Part shown: positions 1 through 6,062 of the stretch, piece after piece
How the letters are laid out: the number at the start of each line of letters is the position of its first letter
Numbering within the stretch: position 1 is the first letter of the stretch
DNA from: Thiosocius sp049669185
Lineage (GTDB): Bacteria; Pseudomonadota; Gammaproteobacteria; Chromatiales; Chromatiaceae
Assembly (NCBI GenBank): GCA_049669185.1
Contig: JBATKF010000418.1
Location: 1-8,832 of the forward strand
Reading direction: 5' to 3'
Length of the DNA stretch: 8,832 bases
Made by a program: the position numbers and the translations under genes
Notes under the pieces: generated by a model
Database searches by the model: none
What the model was told of the DNA's origin: nothing
Seen by the model: only the letters and a program-made list of their open reading frames with translations

Positions 1-1418
1 GATTGTGCCAACGGCAGCGACTGCACCCGGCCGTCGACCACGAAGTTCTTGGTCTGATCTAGTACCTCGCTGACCGAGGGATGGACATGCAGGGTCACGC
101 CACCGCGGTTGTCGATCTGCGGCGTCACGTCCAACGCGATACCGGAGAAGAAGGGTGTCAGCGTGATATCCGATGCGCTGCTCGTCTCTGCGCTGCTGGT
201 CACCGGCGTAGTCGATATATCCGTGACAAAAAACTCATCCTGGCCGACCTTGATCACTGCCTTTTGGTTGTTGACCGTGGCGACACGCGGGCTGGACAGC
301 ACCTGTACATTGCCCTGGGTCTTCAAAAGTTCGATGAACGCCGTAAAGCTGCCGGTATTTATCGCCAGTGAGAAGACGCCGCCAAAGGCCTGTGCGGCCG
401 TGCCGTCGATCTCCTGAGGGTTCTGTGGGTTGAGGTTGCCCTGGTTGCCGGCGATCCCGCTGTTACCCAGGCCGGCGAGGTCTGCGTCGAATACGCTGCC
501 GCCCCCGACCTGGCCGAATTTGAAAGTATCGCCGTTGATCGTGACGAGTTTGCTCCAGTTGATGCCAGCCTGATAACCGTCGGCCAACTGGACCTCGATA
601 ATCTTCGCCTCCAAGATGACCTGTCGCTGCAGCGTGCCTTGGGTGGTACGCAAGAAATGCTCGACCTCGCGCAGCTCGTTCGGCATCGCCCGCACGACCA
701 CCACGCCAGACTGTGGCGAAACCACGACGGAACGCCCCCCCTCATCACCGATCAGCAGTTTCAGGGCCGACGTCAGTTCTTCCCAGAAGTCGGTACTGGT
801 CTCGGTGATCACCTTGGACGCCGGCTCGTTTTCGTCAGTGGATCCGTACTCCGAACCGTTCGCTCCGGCGGAACCTGAACTGCCGCTCTGCGTGACCTGC
901 CCGGTACTGACCCGCATCTCCGAATTTCCGCTGCGCTTCATCTTCAGATAGTTGATCTGATAGATGCGCGACTCCAGGCGCACCGGCAGCACATTGAAAC
1001 CGCTGCCGGTACGCCCATATTCATACCCGTAGACGTCGCGCATCACCTGCATGACCTCCGGGATGGTGACATTCTTGAGCACCAGCGAGATCTCGCCCTC
1101 CACCTGGGGGTGAACCACCATGTTGTAGCTCGTACCCTCGACAAGGCTCATGAAGAAATCGCGCGCCGGTATACCACTGACATTGACGTCAAAGCGTCGC
1201 TCGGCCCTGGCCGGGTCGTCACCGCCCAATTGGATATTCATTGCCGGCATCAACGAGGTAGCCACCTCGGGAGGAGGCGTGGCCGGCCGCTTGCGTGCGT
1301 CATCAATCCCCTCGGCGAACGCCTCCTGCATCGACTCCATGGCGGTGCGCTCCACCGGCGCACGGGTCTCGCAGCCGGCGGATATCAGCAGTACCGCGAC
1401 GATCAGCAGCCTACTCAT
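1..1418 (-). CDS. mshL: MSHA pilus outer-membrane secretin MshL (partial, C-terminus off the left edge)
   Basis: The first 472 codons are present and the reading frame is open to the window edge. MshL-type secretins form the outer-membrane channel through which the MSHA type IV pilus passes. Seen: a hydrophobic N-terminus ending in SAGC at residues 13-16, so it is probably a lipoprotein with Cys16 lipidated, although Ser at -3 is not ideal. A secretin N-terminal (STN/N0-like) domain lies at about 75-155, a Ser/Gly-rich linker at about 170-205, a second N-domain ending in VVVVRAMPNEL at about 230-260, then the secretin core. The core starts with QRQVILEAKIIEV (about 264-276) and contains VQVLSSPRVATVNNQKA at 371-387, the hallmark PilQ/MshL motif. 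The ATG overlaps the mshK stop as ATGA, and no strong Shine-Dalgarno is visible, so translation is probably coupled. The missing part should hold the end of the beta-barrel. The family assignment is firm. MshL rather than PilQ follows from the neighbouring mshI-K genes. Confidence 0.93.
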   Translation of the reverse strand, partial: MSRLLIVAVLLISAGCETRAPVERTAMESMQEAFAEGIDDARKRPATPPPEVATSLMPAMNIQLGGDDPARAERRFDVNVSGIPARDFFMSLVEGTSYNMVVHPQVEGEISLVLKNVTIPEVMQVMRDVYGYEYGRTGSGFNVLPVRLESRIYQINYLKMKRSGNSEMRVSTGQVTQSGSSGSAGANGSEYGSTDENEPASKVITETSTDFWEELTSALKLLIGDEGGRSVVVSPQSGVVVVRAMPNELREVEHFLRTTQGTLQRQVILEAKIIEVQLADGYQAGINWSKLVTINGDTFKFGQVGGGSVFDADLAGLGNSGIAGNQGNLNPQNPQEIDGTAAQAFGGVFSLAINTGSFTAFIELLKTQGNVQVLSSPRVATVNNQKAVIKVGQDEFFVTDISTTPVTSSAETSSASDITLTPFFSGIALDVTPQIDNRGGVTLHVHPSVSEVLDQTKNFVVDGRVQSLPLAQ

Positions 1419-1798
1419 TGCCGTCGTCCCGGCGACTTGGTCGGCGCCTTCACCGGCGGCAGCAGCGAGGCCAGTTCTACGGTTTGCCCATCGATGCTGA
1501 GCACCACCTTGTGACTGTCGATCTCGATGACGCGTGCGCCTGAGACCTCGTCACCAACGATGACGCGTTGGCCGCTGATCATCGCACTGCGTTGGCCAGC
1601 GACGCTGAAGGTGCCCTGCAGCCGTAGACCGTCGATCGATGGCCCACCCGATGGCGTGCCCTCTGAGTCTGCCGGGTGCCAGCCCTGTGGCCGAGTCGGA
1701 TCCGACAATGAAGAAACTGTCTCGGCGGCGGCCTGCCCCACGCTCAGCATGGAGATCACCAAAATCAGGCCATTGACCGAGAATCGTTGCCTAGACAC
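1415..1798 (-). CDS. mshK: MSHA biogenesis protein MshK (periplasmic PilP/GspC-like)
   Basis: A 127-aa protein. The GTG at 1798 is chosen because a GGAGGA ribosome-binding site lies at 1807-1812, eight bases upstream; an ATG further upstream, at 1873, would sit deep inside mshJ. The start overlaps the mshJ stop by 8 bases (GTGTCTAG) and the stop overlaps the mshL ATG (ATGA). Residues 1-25 form a signal peptide (basic start, hydrophobic core, cleavage near AAA|E). The mature part begins with a SLSDPTRP motif (about 30-37), which is usual in MshK and related PilP-type proteins. A small beta-rich domain follows (LQGTFSVAGQRSAMISGQRV, then a GDEV turn and VVLSIDGQTVEL), resembling the GspC/PilP homology region that contacts secretins. 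The tail is Pro/Lys/Arg-rich. The likely role is a periplasmic link between the inner-membrane MshI/N/J complex and MshL. The family call rests on the motif and operon position, as the sequence itself is weakly conserved. Confidence 0.8.
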   Translation of the reverse strand: MSRQRFSVNGLILVISMLSVGQAAAETVSSLSDPTRPQGWHPADSEGTPSGGPSIDGLRLQGTFSVAGQRSAMISGQRVIVGDEVSGARVIEIDSHKVVLSIDGQTVELASLLPPVKAPTKSPGRRQ

Positions 1799-2456
1799 CG
1801 ATCCAATCCTCCGACAAGCTAAGGGTATGCAGCCGCAGGCGCACCAGGCTGCGTGGATAGTCTTCCACCTCATAGCTGACGCTGTCCCAGAAGAAGCGCC
1901 AGGGCAGCGCCTCGAGGGCCTGCAGATAGCGCAGCGTCGCCATGTAGTCGCCAGCGAACTCGATCGAAAAATCGTGTCGATGCAGCGCAGCCGCCATCAG
2001 ATCCGTGCTTTGCAGCGTGCCGTCGGCATCGAGTAGCGGCTTGGCATCGAGGGTCTGCAGGCGAATCAGCGTCAGCTTTGGCTCCTGCAGCAGCAGCTCT
2101 TCGACGAAGCGCGCCATGTCTTGCGGTGAAATCAGATCGCTGGTGACGGCCTTGAGACGCAGGCGCAGTGCCTCGACATTGGAGCGCGTGCGCATGACAT
2201 CTGCGCGCAGTGGCTTGTTCGGGTCATCCTGTGCGCTGTTCGCCAGGGCATTGAGCTCGCCGCTCAGCCGCGCGATGGCGGCGTTGTCCTCGGCCGTCTC
2301 GTTCTGCAGCTGTTCCATCCGCTGATACTGGCGGTCCAGTATCACCAGATCAGCGAGCTGGTAGGAAACGGCGAATATCGCGATCAACACCAGCATCCGC
2401 TCGCGCGCGCTCAGCTCGGCAAACTTTTCGAGCAGCTCTTGCCATCTAGCCAGCAT
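1791..2456 (-). CDS. mshJ: MSHA biogenesis protein MshJ (PilO-like)
   Basis: A 221-aa protein. The ATG at 2456 is preceded by AGGAGG at 2463-2468 with six bases of spacing, so the longer frame starting at 2507 is not needed. Layout: a short amphipathic cytoplasmic helix (1-20), one membrane segment (about 21-37), a periplasmic coiled-coil stretch (about 42-75), then a C-terminal alpha/beta domain. The C-terminus reads LPWRFFWDSVSYEVEDYP followed by a VRLRLHTLSLSEDWIGV-like end, which is characteristic of MshJ. It acts as the PilO equivalent, pairing with the PilN-like protein in the inner-membrane alignment complex of the pilus machine. It overlaps the upstream PilN-like gene by 11 bases and mshK by 8, so the genes are probably translated together. 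Confidence 0.9.
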   Translation of the reverse strand: MLARWQELLEKFAELSARERMLVLIAIFAVSYQLADLVILDRQYQRMEQLQNETAEDNAAIARLSGELNALANSAQDDPNKPLRADVMRTRSNVEALRLRLKAVTSDLISPQDMARFVEELLLQEPKLTLIRLQTLDAKPLLDADGTLQSTDLMAAALHRHDFSIEFAGDYMATLRYLQALEALPWRFFWDSVSYEVEDYPRSLVRLRLHTLSLSEDWIGV

Positions 2457-3075
2457 CGCCGACCTCCTCTGCCTGCGCGCTGCGCAGCTCGAAGTCCACC
2501 ACGGCACCCGGCGACTCTTCCTGGCGTTCGAAGGTCACGTTGCGAAATGTTCGACCGGAGAATGCCTCTTCGGCCGCCAATGTCTGTAACAGGCGCGGGA
2601 TCAGTGCAGGCTCGGTGGTCTGTCCTCTCAGGACCATCTCGGTACCGCCGGCCGAAAGACCAACCGTGTTGAACCAGAGTCCGTCCAGCGTATTTCGCGC
2701 AAGGCCTCCGAAGAACGCAGAAAAGCCGCTCGGCGCGGCCGCGGTGTGCTGCGTGATTGCCGTCAGATTTGCGTCAAGTTGCCGCTGCAGCGCGCGCAGA
2801 TTGGCCAGCTCGGCCTCGAGGAAGGGATCGATCTTCGGCTTGTGCAGGCTCGCACGGAACTTCGTCAGCTCCGCTTCCTGACGTCGCAAGGTATCTGCGA
2901 CTGCGGTACTCTCCTCGCTCAGGCCGGAGAGATAGACCTCGCCGGCGATGGCCAGCACGCCGACGATCAGCAGGGCCCCGATGCCCGCATAGAGCATCAG
3001 CCTCGCGCCGTCGCTCGCACTGGCGGCCGCCGCGTAACCGCGGTACAGGTTGATCTGTTGCACTACGCTGCCCAT
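2446..3075 (-). CDS. PilN-like MSHA biogenesis protein (MshI2-type)
   Basis: A 209-aa bitopic membrane protein. The N-terminus QQINLYRGY (6-14) is the PilN-type signature by which PilN binds the actin-like PilM partner in the cytoplasm. A membrane segment follows at about 27-49, then a predicted coiled coil (about 50-100, Leu/Glu/Arg-rich), then a ferredoxin-like C-terminal domain typical of PilN. That domain ends in PALIPRLLQTLAAEEAFSG, TFRNVTFER and VVDFELRSA. The ATG at 3075 has GGGGA five bases upstream (3081-3085) and overlaps the mshI stop by 13 bases. In well-studied msh loci this position is held by the second MshI-type gene. It should connect the cytoplasmic MshI ring to MshJ. The PilN-family call is secure; gene naming varies between genomes, so I give no symbol. 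Confidence 0.87.
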   Translation of the reverse strand: MGSVVQQINLYRGYAAAASASDGARLMLYAGIGALLIVGVLAIAGEVYLSGLSEESTAVADTLRRQEAELTKFRASLHKPKIDPFLEAELANLRALQRQLDANLTAITQHTAAAPSGFSAFFGGLARNTLDGLWFNTVGLSAGGTEMVLRGQTTEPALIPRLLQTLAAEEAFSGRTFRNVTFERQEESPGAVVDFELRSAQAEEVGDAG

Positions 3076-4001
3076 GGCAGTCCCCGCATGGCGGAACCCA
3101 CGGCGGTGGCACCGCAGCCCAGCGTCTTGAGTTCGACACCCTTGGCCAGGCCGATGCCGGCAAATTCGAAACGTTGGGCCTGCACGGTAAGGAAGCTGTG
3201 CGCGGCATTCTGCAACGCGTCGAACAGGCGATCGTCGCCGACGATGACCGACAGCTGGTCGGCCGGTCCCAGCGCATACTGGCTCTCGAAGTAGTCCAAC
3301 GAGCGCTGTACCTCGAGGGCCAGATTCTCCATCTGTGCGTGCAGCAGCGCGCTGTCCGCGTCGGCATCGTAGTCCTGCGGCACGCGCCGACTGAGATACA
3401 GCTCCGGACCATCGACGATCTCGATTACGGTCTGTCCGGAGTACATATGCAGATAGGCGCGCGGGCGCCCCGGCCGGTCCAGGTACATCGCCAGGTTACG
3501 GATCGCCATCTCGACGATATCGATCGCCTCGACGATAAGTCCGGCCTGATCGAGGAGCTCGCCGAGCTGCTCCACCTCGTCCCGCCTGGCGACCACGACA
3601 TAGACCAGCTCCGGCGATCCTGGCCGCCGACTGGGCGGCAGCTTCAAGACGTCGATCACGGCCTCCTCGACCGGAAAGTCGATCAGCTCCTTGACCCGCC
3701 AACGCATGGCCTCACGCAGCTCATCGGCCGCCAGTTCCGGGGCCTCGAGCTGAACGAGTGAATAGGCCGTATGCGGCAGGGTCGCGACGACCGGCAGGCC
3801 GCGCGCGCCCAGCTCCCGGACGGCCCGCTTGACGGCCGCCGCCCGATTCTCGGCCGGATCGACTGCACACCAGCGAGAGGCGGTCACCAGCAGTCGATCG
3901 CCGCTGCTGCGATCCATGACGGCCATGGCCACGCCGTCCTCGTACATTTCGAGACCGAGAACGCGTGACGATGCCGCTCTGTTACTTAGCCAGCTGAGCA
4001 A
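3063..4001 (-). CDS. mshI: MSHA biogenesis protein MshI (PilM-like, actin fold)
   Basis: First gene of the five-gene pilus operon. PilM/MshI proteins are cytoplasmic actin-fold proteins that bind the N-terminal peptide of PilN and link the platform to the ATPases. Two starts are possible. The TTG at 4001 (312 aa) has GGAGG at 4010-4014, eight bases upstream. The ATG at 4034 (323 aa) has no visible ribosome-binding site. I prefer the TTG; the resulting start, LLSWLSNR then RVLGLEM, also fits the short leader usual in this family. Seen (numbered from the TTG): GLEMYEDGVAMAVM at about 16-29, the first nucleotide-binding-type strand-turn; ATLPHTAYSLVQLEAPEL at about 73-90; and WRVKELIDFPVEEA at about 101-114, typical of MshI. 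The C-terminal part contains a DIVEMAIRNL helix and a second actin-like half. It ends 13 bases inside the PilN-like gene. Confidence 0.87.
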   Translation of the reverse strand: MLSWLSNRAASSRVLGLEMYEDGVAMAVMDRSSGDRLLVTASRWCAVDPAENRAAAVKRAVRELGARGLPVVATLPHTAYSLVQLEAPELAADELREAMRWRVKELIDFPVEEAVIDVLKLPPSRRPGSPELVYVVVARRDEVEQLGELLDQAGLIVEAIDIVEMAIRNLAMYLDRPGRPRAYLHMYSGQTVIEIVDGPELYLSRRVPQDYDADADSALLHAQMENLALEVQRSLDYFESQYALGPADQLSVIVGDDRLFDALQNAAHSFLTVQAQRFEFAGIGLAKGVELKTLGCGATAVGSAMRGLPWAA

Positions 4002-4014
4002 AAATCTCCCCTCC
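4002..4014 (-). promoter_or_regulatory. Ribosome-binding site that decides the mshI start (TTG at 4001)
   Basis: On the minus strand GGAGGGGAGA is read at 4005-4014. Its GGAGG core ends eight bases before TTG 4001, whereas the upstream ATG at 4034 has only GATGG-like sequence before it. The site lies inside the reading frame if the ATG is used, so the two starts are mutually informative: the TTG gives a 312-residue protein. Confidence 0.6.
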
Positions 4015-4104
4015 AGGCGAAGGGCCCGAGTCATGGACCATCAACGCTTGGTAGCGGCGGACAAGCCCGCGGCTTAAGGAAAAAGTTTCACCCAAAGATG
4101 CGTA

Positions 4105-4123
4105 CTGGCACTCGCCCTGCCAG
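4105..4123 (-). promoter_or_regulatory. Inverted repeat that resembles a sigma-54 (-24/-12) promoter upstream of mshI
   Basis: On the minus strand CTGGCA-GGGCGAG-TGCCAG forms a 6-bp stem with a 7-base loop. It lies about 10 bases after the stop of the upstream 118-aa gene and about 90 bases before mshI. The same bases fit the RpoN pattern TGGCA(C)-N5-(T)TGC, with GG and GC correctly spaced. The -24 hexamer ends in G instead of C and the -12 element starts GTGC instead of TTGC. No T-tract follows directly, so it is a poor intrinsic terminator. Because the RpoN consensus is itself nearly an inverted repeat, either reading is possible. Confidence 0.3.
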
Positions 4124-4132
4124 GCGTTCGAT

Positions 4133-4489
4133 CTACATCAGCGGGTAGGCCGTTTCCTGCTCCAGGCCGAGCATCTGGCTACCCATCTGGAGCGCCTGAT
4201 CGGTAAATTCTTCCAGCCGCGCCCAGCGGCTGTCGACATCCATCACCTGGTCCATCGCACTGTTGATCACGCGCAGCGCATGGCTACCCTCAGACCGTTC
4301 ACCCGGGGGCAGGTGTTCAGAGACCACGAACAGCCGCGGCTGCGCCTCGCCCTCTTTGACGAATGCAGCAACGAAGCGATAATCGCGGGCGTCTCCGCTC
4401 TCGATTTCACCCAGCACGGTGACGGCGAATTCACCGTATTTGAATCGCCGCTGGGGAATCGCTGTCTGAATCTTTGGGAAAACGCTCAT
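4133..4489 (-). CDS. Conserved-looking hypothetical protein, 118 aa, upstream of the msh operon
   Basis: I do not recognise the family. The frame is complete and reads like a soluble protein, with no signal peptide or membrane segment. An N-terminal beta-rich half (RRFKYGEFAVTVLGEIESG, then DYRFVAAFVKEGEAQPRLFVV) is followed by a helical half (ALRVINSAMDQVMDVDSRW, then LEEFTDQALQMGSQMLGLEQE). Alternating hydrophobic strands and a clean acidic/basic pattern make a chance frame unlikely. It lies on the same strand as mshI, 98 to 131 bases upstream depending on the mshI start, so it could be co-transcribed, though a hairpin separates them. No strong ribosome-binding site precedes the ATG. That ATG overlaps the stop of a short CXXCH-containing frame as ATGA. 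I assign no function. Confidence 0.75.
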   Translation of the reverse strand: MSVFPKIQTAIPQRRFKYGEFAVTVLGEIESGDARDYRFVAAFVKEGEAQPRLFVVSEHLPPGERSEGSHALRVINSAMDQVMDVDSRWARLEEFTDQALQMGSQMLGLEQETAYPLM

Positions 4490-4614
4490 CGGCTGATACC
4501 GCGCACGGTGCTCTTACCGTGGACGTCGTGGCAGTGGTGGAAGCAGATGCCGCCGATGCTCATCTCCTGCACCGCGATACGAGGGAGCAACTTTGCCTTG
4601 ACGAGGGTTATCAT
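4486..4614 (-). CDS. Possible 42-aa small ORF with a CXXCH motif, coupled to the 118-aa gene
   Basis: A short minus-strand frame from ATG 4614 to TGA 4486-4488. Its TGA overlaps the ATG of the next gene (ATGA), as in translationally coupled pairs. It encodes an ordinary-looking N-terminal half (ITLVKAKLLPRIAVQEM) and then GGICFHHCHDVHGKS, which contains a textbook CXXCH heme c or metal-binding motif (CFHHCH) plus extra His. The frame stays open upstream to about 4713, so other starts exist, for example GTG at 4623. Against it: no signal peptide, as would be needed for heme attachment in the periplasm; no convincing ribosome-binding site; and the His/Cys run comes from GTGG repeats on the other strand. 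It may be a real small protein, a remnant of a cytochrome gene, or chance. Confidence 0.3.
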   Translation of the reverse strand: MITLVKAKLLPRIAVQEMSIGGICFHHCHDVHGKSTVRGISR

Positions 4615-4640
4615 GGCGCGCACTACCGAGGTGAAACGAC

Positions 4641-5108
4641 GTGGCCGAGAGATTAACCAAGCCGAATACAGGCTGCAAAGCCCGCTTATTCCTGATCGCC
4701 GCGCTGCTTTGCGCTACAGGTGCGACAGCAGCACCGCCCAACCCAGGTCCGATCGACCTGCGGGCCTGTATCGCCAGCGCGCAGAGCGGTGCTGCGCTGG
4801 CTGCCTGTGAGGCTCAGGCACAGGCGGACCTCAAGCAACAAATCCAGGAGCTGACGACGGCGATCCGCCAGCGCCTCGATGCCGAGCAGCGCCTGATATT
4901 CGAGCGCAACATCAGCGCGTGGCAGGCGTTCTTCGATAACGAAGTCGCGTTACTGGAACTCAGCCTTGGAATGCGTCCGGACCAGCTGGGACGGAAACTC
5001 AAACCCGGCGCGATCACACGGCTGCATGAACAGCGCGAGCAACAGCTGCGTGAGCATTTGCATAACCTGTCGCTCGCCAGGCCGGCGGGCAGTGAAAACA
5101 TGCGCTGA
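4641..5108 (+). CDS. Secreted LprI/DUF1311-like protein
   Basis: A 155-aa protein. The GTG at 4641 is supported by GAGGTG at 4628-4633, seven bases upstream. Residues 1-31 form a signal peptide (KARLFLIAALL core, cleavage near ATAA|P), so it should be periplasmic. The Cys at 24 is preceded by Leu and does not make a lipobox. The mature part has two Cys (43 and 56: DLRAC and LAACEAQ), likely disulfide-bonded, followed by a long helical region (about 58-145). That region carries the DUF1311 pattern LRxxxQRL...ISAWQAFFDNEVALLEL. This family includes the mycobacterial lysozyme inhibitor LprI, but many members have no known role. A lysozyme-inhibitor function here would be only an inference. The gene is divergent from the 118-aa gene and is followed by a short conserved hypothetical gene on the same strand. 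Confidence 0.75.
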   Translation: MAERLTKPNTGCKARLFLIAALLCATGATAAPPNPGPIDLRACIASAQSGAALAACEAQAQADLKQQIQELTTAIRQRLDAEQRLIFERNISAWQAFFDNEVALLELSLGMRPDQLGRKLKPGAITRLHEQREQQLREHLHNLSLARPAGSENMR

Positions 5109-5143
5109 GTGCCGCAGGATTCTGCGACGACGCGGACTTGCGC

Positions 5144-5149
5144 TAAACT
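5144..5149 (+). promoter_or_regulatory. Possible -10 box for the 78-aa gene
   Basis: GCGCTAAACTGG carries TAAACT (four of six bases match TATAAT) about 35 bases before the ATG at 5184. No good -35 box is visible; TTCTGC stands 18 bases upstream. The box suggests the short gene can be transcribed apart from the DUF1311 gene, but the support is weak. Confidence 0.25.
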
Positions 5150-5183
5150 GGACGGCTTCTCAACACCAGGAATCAACGCCGCC

Positions 5184-5420
5184 ATGCCCTATTTCGTCTA
5201 CTACGTAACGCAGCATGCAGACAACAGCAAGAAGCTGCTCGAGCATCTCGACACCTTCGATAATTTCAAGGCCGCGCGCAGTATGGCGCGCGAACAACGC
5301 GCCGCATTGAAGGCCGAAGACAGTGACCGCGACTGCCGATTGATCTTCGCCAAGAATCAGGTCGAGGCGGAAAAGCTCCTCAGCGCGCCGCGCGAAGAGC
5401 GCGTGATCGGCGAGGATTGA
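5184..5420 (+). CDS. Small conserved hypothetical protein (78 aa)
   Basis: Begins MPYFVYYVTQHADNSKKLL and ends AKNQVEAEKLLSAPREER followed by VIGED. I recall similar short proteins starting MPYFVYK and ending in an AEKLL..PREE..-GED pattern from many sulfur-oxidising and related Gammaproteobacteria, but no function is known to me. The protein is soluble, acidic at its end, and probably mixed alpha/beta: a strand (YFVYYV), two helices rich in Lys/Arg/Glu, a strand (RLIFAKN) and a final helix. The ATG at 5184 is preferred over a GTG at 5109 because the conserved N-terminus starts there; AGGA at 5168-5171 stands 12 bases upstream, a rather long spacing. It converges on the thioredoxin gene with 26 bases between the stops. 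Confidence 0.8.
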   Translation: MPYFVYYVTQHADNSKKLLEHLDTFDNFKAARSMAREQRAALKAEDSDRDCRLIFAKNQVEAEKLLSAPREERVIGED

Positions 5421-5446
5421 TCGGTCACCGAATGCGGCGCACCCCT

Positions 5447-6004
5447 CTATGCCGACCCACCTTTGTGCAATATACGGGTTAACCAGAGGCGCAGCCTTAG
5501 GCCGGCCTCGGTCGCGTAGCCCATGCCGGCATAGCGGATATGATTGTCGCCGTCGACAATGAAGGTCGCCGGGACCCCCTGCACACCCCAACGCCGCGCG
5601 ATATCGCCGTTTTCGTCCAACAGCACCGGCATCGTCAGGCCGTCCTCGAGCATATAGCCGGAAACCTCTTCGGCGCTCCCTGAGGTCGTCGCAATGATGA
5701 TCGCTGGCCAATCGGCCGCGATGCTCGCGATACTGTCCTGTTCGAGGCGGCAGATAGGACACCAGGTCGCCCAGAAGTGCACCAGTACCGGGCGCTGCGA
5801 AGCTGCCAGCTGATAGGGGCTGCCATCGAGCAGGTGACCGACCAGCGGCGGCGCAGGGCCCTCGATGAGATTGCGCGACTGCCACCATTGAATGAGCACG
5901 AACGCCAGCACCAGCAGCCCGATGTCGCGCAGCCAGCGCACCCATCGCCGTTTGCCGGCAGGCCGCGCTTGCTGCGCAGTGCCTTCCTTGCGAGGTTCTT
6001 TCAT
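5447..6004 (-). CDS. Membrane-anchored TlpA/ScsD-like thioredoxin (protein disulfide oxidoreductase)
   Basis: A 185-aa protein with a basic cytoplasmic N-terminus (1-26), one membrane anchor (about 27-41, GLLVLAFVLIQWW) and a periplasmic thioredoxin domain. The redox site is WATWCPICRLEQ, with cysteines 82 and 85, and the cis-proline loop GVPATFIVD has Pro145. The CPIC site with RLEQ after it, the short domain and the DGSPYQL strand before it match the ScsD/MtbDsbE-like subgroup of TlpA-like proteins. Known members reduce or exchange disulfides in the periplasm, for example in copper tolerance or cytochrome c maturation; the exact substrate here cannot be told. The ATG at 6004 has no clear ribosome-binding site. 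Its neighbours are a hypothetical gene and a lytic transglycosylase, which do not suggest a partner. Confidence 0.88.
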   Translation of the reverse strand: MKEPRKEGTAQQARPAGKRRWVRWLRDIGLLVLAFVLIQWWQSRNLIEGPAPPLVGHLLDGSPYQLAASQRPVLVHFWATWCPICRLEQDSIASIAADWPAIIIATTSGSAEEVSGYMLEDGLTMPVLLDENGDIARRWGVQGVPATFIVDGDNHIRYAGMGYATEAGLRLRLWLTRILHKGGSA

Positions 6005-6062
6005 TGAAGCAGCGTTCTAGCCCGCTTATTTCGCCGATTACCTACTGCCCGGTTCGCGCCGT

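Noticed and set aside
801..912. Ser/Gly-rich tract in MshL (about residues 170-205)
   Set aside because: Looks unusual but a flexible linker at this place is normal in MshL secretins.
3174..3761. 195-codon plus-strand frame opposite mshI
   Set aside because: Antisense to a conserved PilM-like coding frame; its length is explained by codon bias of the real gene.
4063..4075. AAGCC-CGC-GGCTT hairpin upstream of mshI
   Set aside because: Only 5 bp, with no T-run after it on either strand; not enough to call a terminator or operator.
4598..4614. TTGACG followed by TATCAT, looking like a plus-strand promoter for the DUF1311 gene
   Set aside because: The boxes are only 5 bases apart, which is incompatible with a sigma-70 promoter.
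4474..4656. 60-codon plus-strand frame in the gap before the DUF1311 gene
   Set aside because: It runs into the DUF1311 start in another frame and has no ribosome-binding site or family features; the opposite strand offers a better, though still weak, candidate.
5160..5945. 261-codon open frame on the minus strand across the hypothetical and thioredoxin genes
   Set aside because: It overlaps two well-supported genes in another frame, its translation is Arg/Gly/Ala-rich low-complexity sequence, and it lacks recognisable motifs. It is a GC-rich shadow.
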